DNA from: CAZLQR01 sp964366455 | GTDB taxonomy: Bacteria; Patescibacteriota; Microgenomatia; UBA1406; GWC2-37-13 | DNA: 5,216 bases | Assembly (NCBI GenBank): GCA_964366455.1 | Contig: CAYISZ010000025.1 | Span: 1-5,216, forward strand | Direction: 5' to 3' | Shown here: positions 4,949 through 5,216 of the stretch, piece by piece | How positions within the stretch are numbered: the stretch's first letter is position 1 | How the letters are laid out: each line of letters opens with the position of its first letter | Program-made: the position numbers and the translations under genes | Notes under the pieces: model-generated | Seen by the model: the letters and a program-made list of their open reading frames with translations, nothing else | What the model was told of the DNA's origin: nothing | The model's database searches: none

Positions 4949-5216
4949 ATGGATGATTTAACGAACAGACAGACAGATGTGCTTCGAGCTCTGATCAAGG
5001 AGTATACCGAGACTGGTTTGGCCGTAGGCTCTGAGATTCTTGAAAAGAAGTATAAGCTTGGAGTTTCTCCAGCAACCATTAGAAGCGAGATGGTGGAGTT
5101 AGCCAAGAAAGGGTACCTTAAAAAAGATTATTTCTCTTCAGGAAGAATTCCTTCTGCAAAGGGCTTTAGATTTTACATAAAGCATCTGATGAAGGAGAAG
5201 GATCTTTCAACAGGAG
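4949..5216 (+). CDS. hrcA: Heat-inducible transcription repressor HrcA (N-terminal part, 3' end outside window)
   Basis: HrcA is the dimeric repressor that binds CIRCE elements and holds down chaperone genes (groESL, dnaK operon) until heat stress. The visible 89 residues match the family's N-terminal winged helix: LTNRQTDVLRALIKEYTETG (4-23), then AVGSEIL, then the recognition-helix region VSPATIRSEMVELAKKGYL (39-57), and SSGRIPSAKGFRFYIKHL (63-80). Full-length HrcA is about 340 residues. The ATG at 4949 gives the standard start a few residues before the LTxRQ motif. A consensus promoter and a CIRCE-like operator lie just upstream, so the gene is probably self-repressed. grpE, dnaK and dnaJ often follow hrcA and may lie beyond the window. 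The lack of a Shine-Dalgarno in the leader is unusual. Confidence 0.95.
   Translation, partial: MDDLTNRQTDVLRALIKEYTETGLAVGSEILEKKYKLGVSPATIRSEMVELAKKGYLKKDYFSSGRIPSAKGFRFYIKHLMKEKDLSTG

Noticed and set aside
4909..5106. Minus-strand open frame opposite hrcA
   Set aside because: Lies antisense to the conserved winged-helix coding region and to the repeat leader.

Overview
The window reads as a compact, AT-rich bacterial chromosome segment, most likely from a member of the Candidate Phyla Radiation (Patescibacteria). This placement is an inference. It rests on the SecF variant motif (SFSVHDTIVIFDKIRE), the tightly packed and overlapping genes, a GC-rich palindrome inside a gene, 7-bp tandem tracts, and promoters placed directly against start codons. 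TGA is used as a stop (positions 1219-1221 and the end of nfo), so the standard bacterial code applies.

Left part (1-1221, plus strand): the C-terminal two thirds of SecF is followed, with a one-base TAATG overlap, by a complete metallo-beta-lactamase-fold hydrolase of the glyoxalase II type. The hydrolase converges on a minus-strand CCA tRNA nucleotidyltransferase and overlaps its 3' end by 62 bp. The nucleotidyltransferase gene carries a perfect 16-bp GC-rich palindrome in its active-site loop, and Asn stands where the first catalytic Asp is expected.

Middle part (2522-4300): a divergent 26-bp gap leads to a small membrane-anchored protein with conserved Cys and acidic motifs (plus strand, unknown function). 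It converges, with overlapping stop codons, on a minus-strand pair: nfo (endonuclease IV, base-excision repair) followed by a NUDIX hydrolase, joined by a 4-bp ATGA overlap.

Right part (4301-5216): nfo diverges from an unrecognised gene that appears to be frameshifted near its end. After a 104-bp intergenic stretch comes the start of hrcA, the heat-shock repressor. That stretch holds a well-formed promoter, a degenerate CIRCE operator lying on the promoter, and a leader made of five 7-bp repeats.

The genes mostly serve housekeeping roles: protein export, tRNA 3'-end maturation, DNA repair and stress regulation. The more unusual content is in how they are built and expressed. Three start codons sit only 6-8 bases after a perfect TATAAT box, which suggests leaderless transcripts. 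Two different 7-bp tandem tracts and one palindromic repeat lie within or beside genes. No RNA genes, CRISPR array, insertion sequence, attachment site or convincing intrinsic terminator was seen.
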